This document shows positions 14,713-15,018 of a stretch of 15,018 bases of DNA, in pieces (positions within the stretch are counted from its first letter, which is position 1; each line of letters opens with the position of its first letter). Where the stretch lies: positions 1 through 15,018 of the forward strand of contig PBUO01000122.1 of assembly GCA_002727895.1 (NCBI GenBank), given 5' to 3'. Below the pieces are notes generated by a model. The model saw only the letters and a list, made by a program, of their open reading frames with translations. It did not search any database and was not told the DNA's origin. The position numbers and the translations under genes were made by a program. Source of the DNA: Acidimicrobiaceae bacterium (GTDB lineage: Bacteria; Actinomycetota; Acidimicrobiia; Acidimicrobiales; MedAcidi-G1).

Positions 14713-15018
14713 TCAGTCGTTGTCGGCATTGACCACGCCGACGACAACCGGTTCGAACCCAGCGGCCGAAAGGGTCACATCCACAACCTGGTCGCCATCA
14801 GACAGGCCGTCGTTCACACCGGTCACGGTCACCGTCTGAGGCGTATCCCAGTTCGACGGAGTGAACGTCAACGTCGACGCCGACACCGTCGCCTCGGACA
14901 CATCCGACGACACCACCGAAACAACCACGTCACCCGACGGCTCAGACCCCAGGGCAAACATGAACGAATCCGAGGAACCCGACTCCGACATCACCGTCGA
15001 ACCCTCCGACTCCGTCAA
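14713..15018 (-). CDS. C-terminal fragment of a Calx-beta/Ig-like repeat protein (partial)
   Basis: Only the last 101 codons are in the window; the gene continues past base 15018 and the true start is not visible. The fragment is Ser/Val/Thr/Asp-rich and looks like one beta-sandwich repeat of about 90 residues. It includes EATVSASTLTFTPSNWDTPQTV and then VTVTGVNDGLSDGDQVVDVTLS. This pattern is typical of repeats in large secreted or surface proteins of marine and soil bacteria (Calx-beta, cadherin-like). The acidic VNDGLSDGD turn could bind calcium. The protein ends right after the repeat, with no membrane segment, LPXTG motif or other anchor, so release or attachment through the unseen part is possible. 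I count 188 of 306 bases as G+C (61%), lower than in the arginine genes. No obvious terminator follows the stop. Confidence 0.75.
   Translation of the reverse strand: MTESEGSTVMSESGSSDSFMFALGSEPSGDVVVSVVSSDVSEATVSASTLTFTPSNWDTPQTVTVTGVNDGLSDGDQVVDVTLSAAGFEPVVVGVVNADND

Overview
The window is a stretch of high-G+C bacterial chromosome (I count about 70-75% G+C in sampled stretches of the arginine operon). It most likely comes from an actinobacterium, possibly Acidimicrobiia or a relative. The reasons are the base composition, the complete argCJBDFRGH order, frequent GTG starts and 4-base gene overlaps, a class A penicillin-binding protein with C-terminal PASTA domains, and several starts that look leaderless. 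The class-level placement is inference. Thirteen complete protein genes and one partial gene fill the window. I see no tRNA, CRISPR array, insertion sequence or phage gene.

Left edge (1-397): no protein gene. On the minus strand this looks like the promoter and leader of a ribosomal RNA operon. There are two tandem promoters with 17-base spacers and the same -10 hexamer, a boxA-like antitermination element, and a stem-loop. The 16S gene would begin just beyond base 1. tyrS (tyrosyl-tRNA synthetase) lies immediately upstream on the same strand.

1697-5054: a 71-base divergent gap separates tyrS from a plus-strand pair. The first gene is a bifunctional class A penicillin-binding protein (glycosyltransferase, transpeptidase, two PASTA domains) with an unusual insertion of roughly 100 residues in the transpeptidase domain. 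The second, overlapping it by 4 bases, is a small single-pass membrane protein of unknown function.

5061-14610: one minus-strand operon, argC-argJ-argB-argD-argF-argR-argG-argH, followed by a 4HBT-type acyl-CoA thioesterase and a Nudix hydrolase. Most junctions overlap by 1-8 bases or are separated by fewer than 30. ArgJ can supply N-acetylglutamate by recycling acetyl from acetylornithine. ArgB, ArgC and ArgD convert N-acetylglutamate to N-acetylornithine. ArgF, ArgG and ArgH carry ornithine through citrulline and argininosuccinate to arginine. ArgR is the arginine-responsive repressor. Upstream of argC is a strong promoter (TATAAT) placed so that the mRNA would begin at or near the ATG. An 18-base imperfect palindrome resembling an ARG box overlaps its -35 hexamer.

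Right edge (14713-15018): the C-terminal end of a repetitive, probably secreted, Calx-beta or Ig-like domain protein on the minus strand. Its G+C is clearly lower (61%) than that of the arginine genes.

Overall this is mostly housekeeping sequence. The points worth a second look are the transpeptidase insertion, the probable leaderless starts, the regulatory architecture at argC and at the rRNA leader, the small partner gene of the PBP, and the two non-arginine genes at the operon tail.
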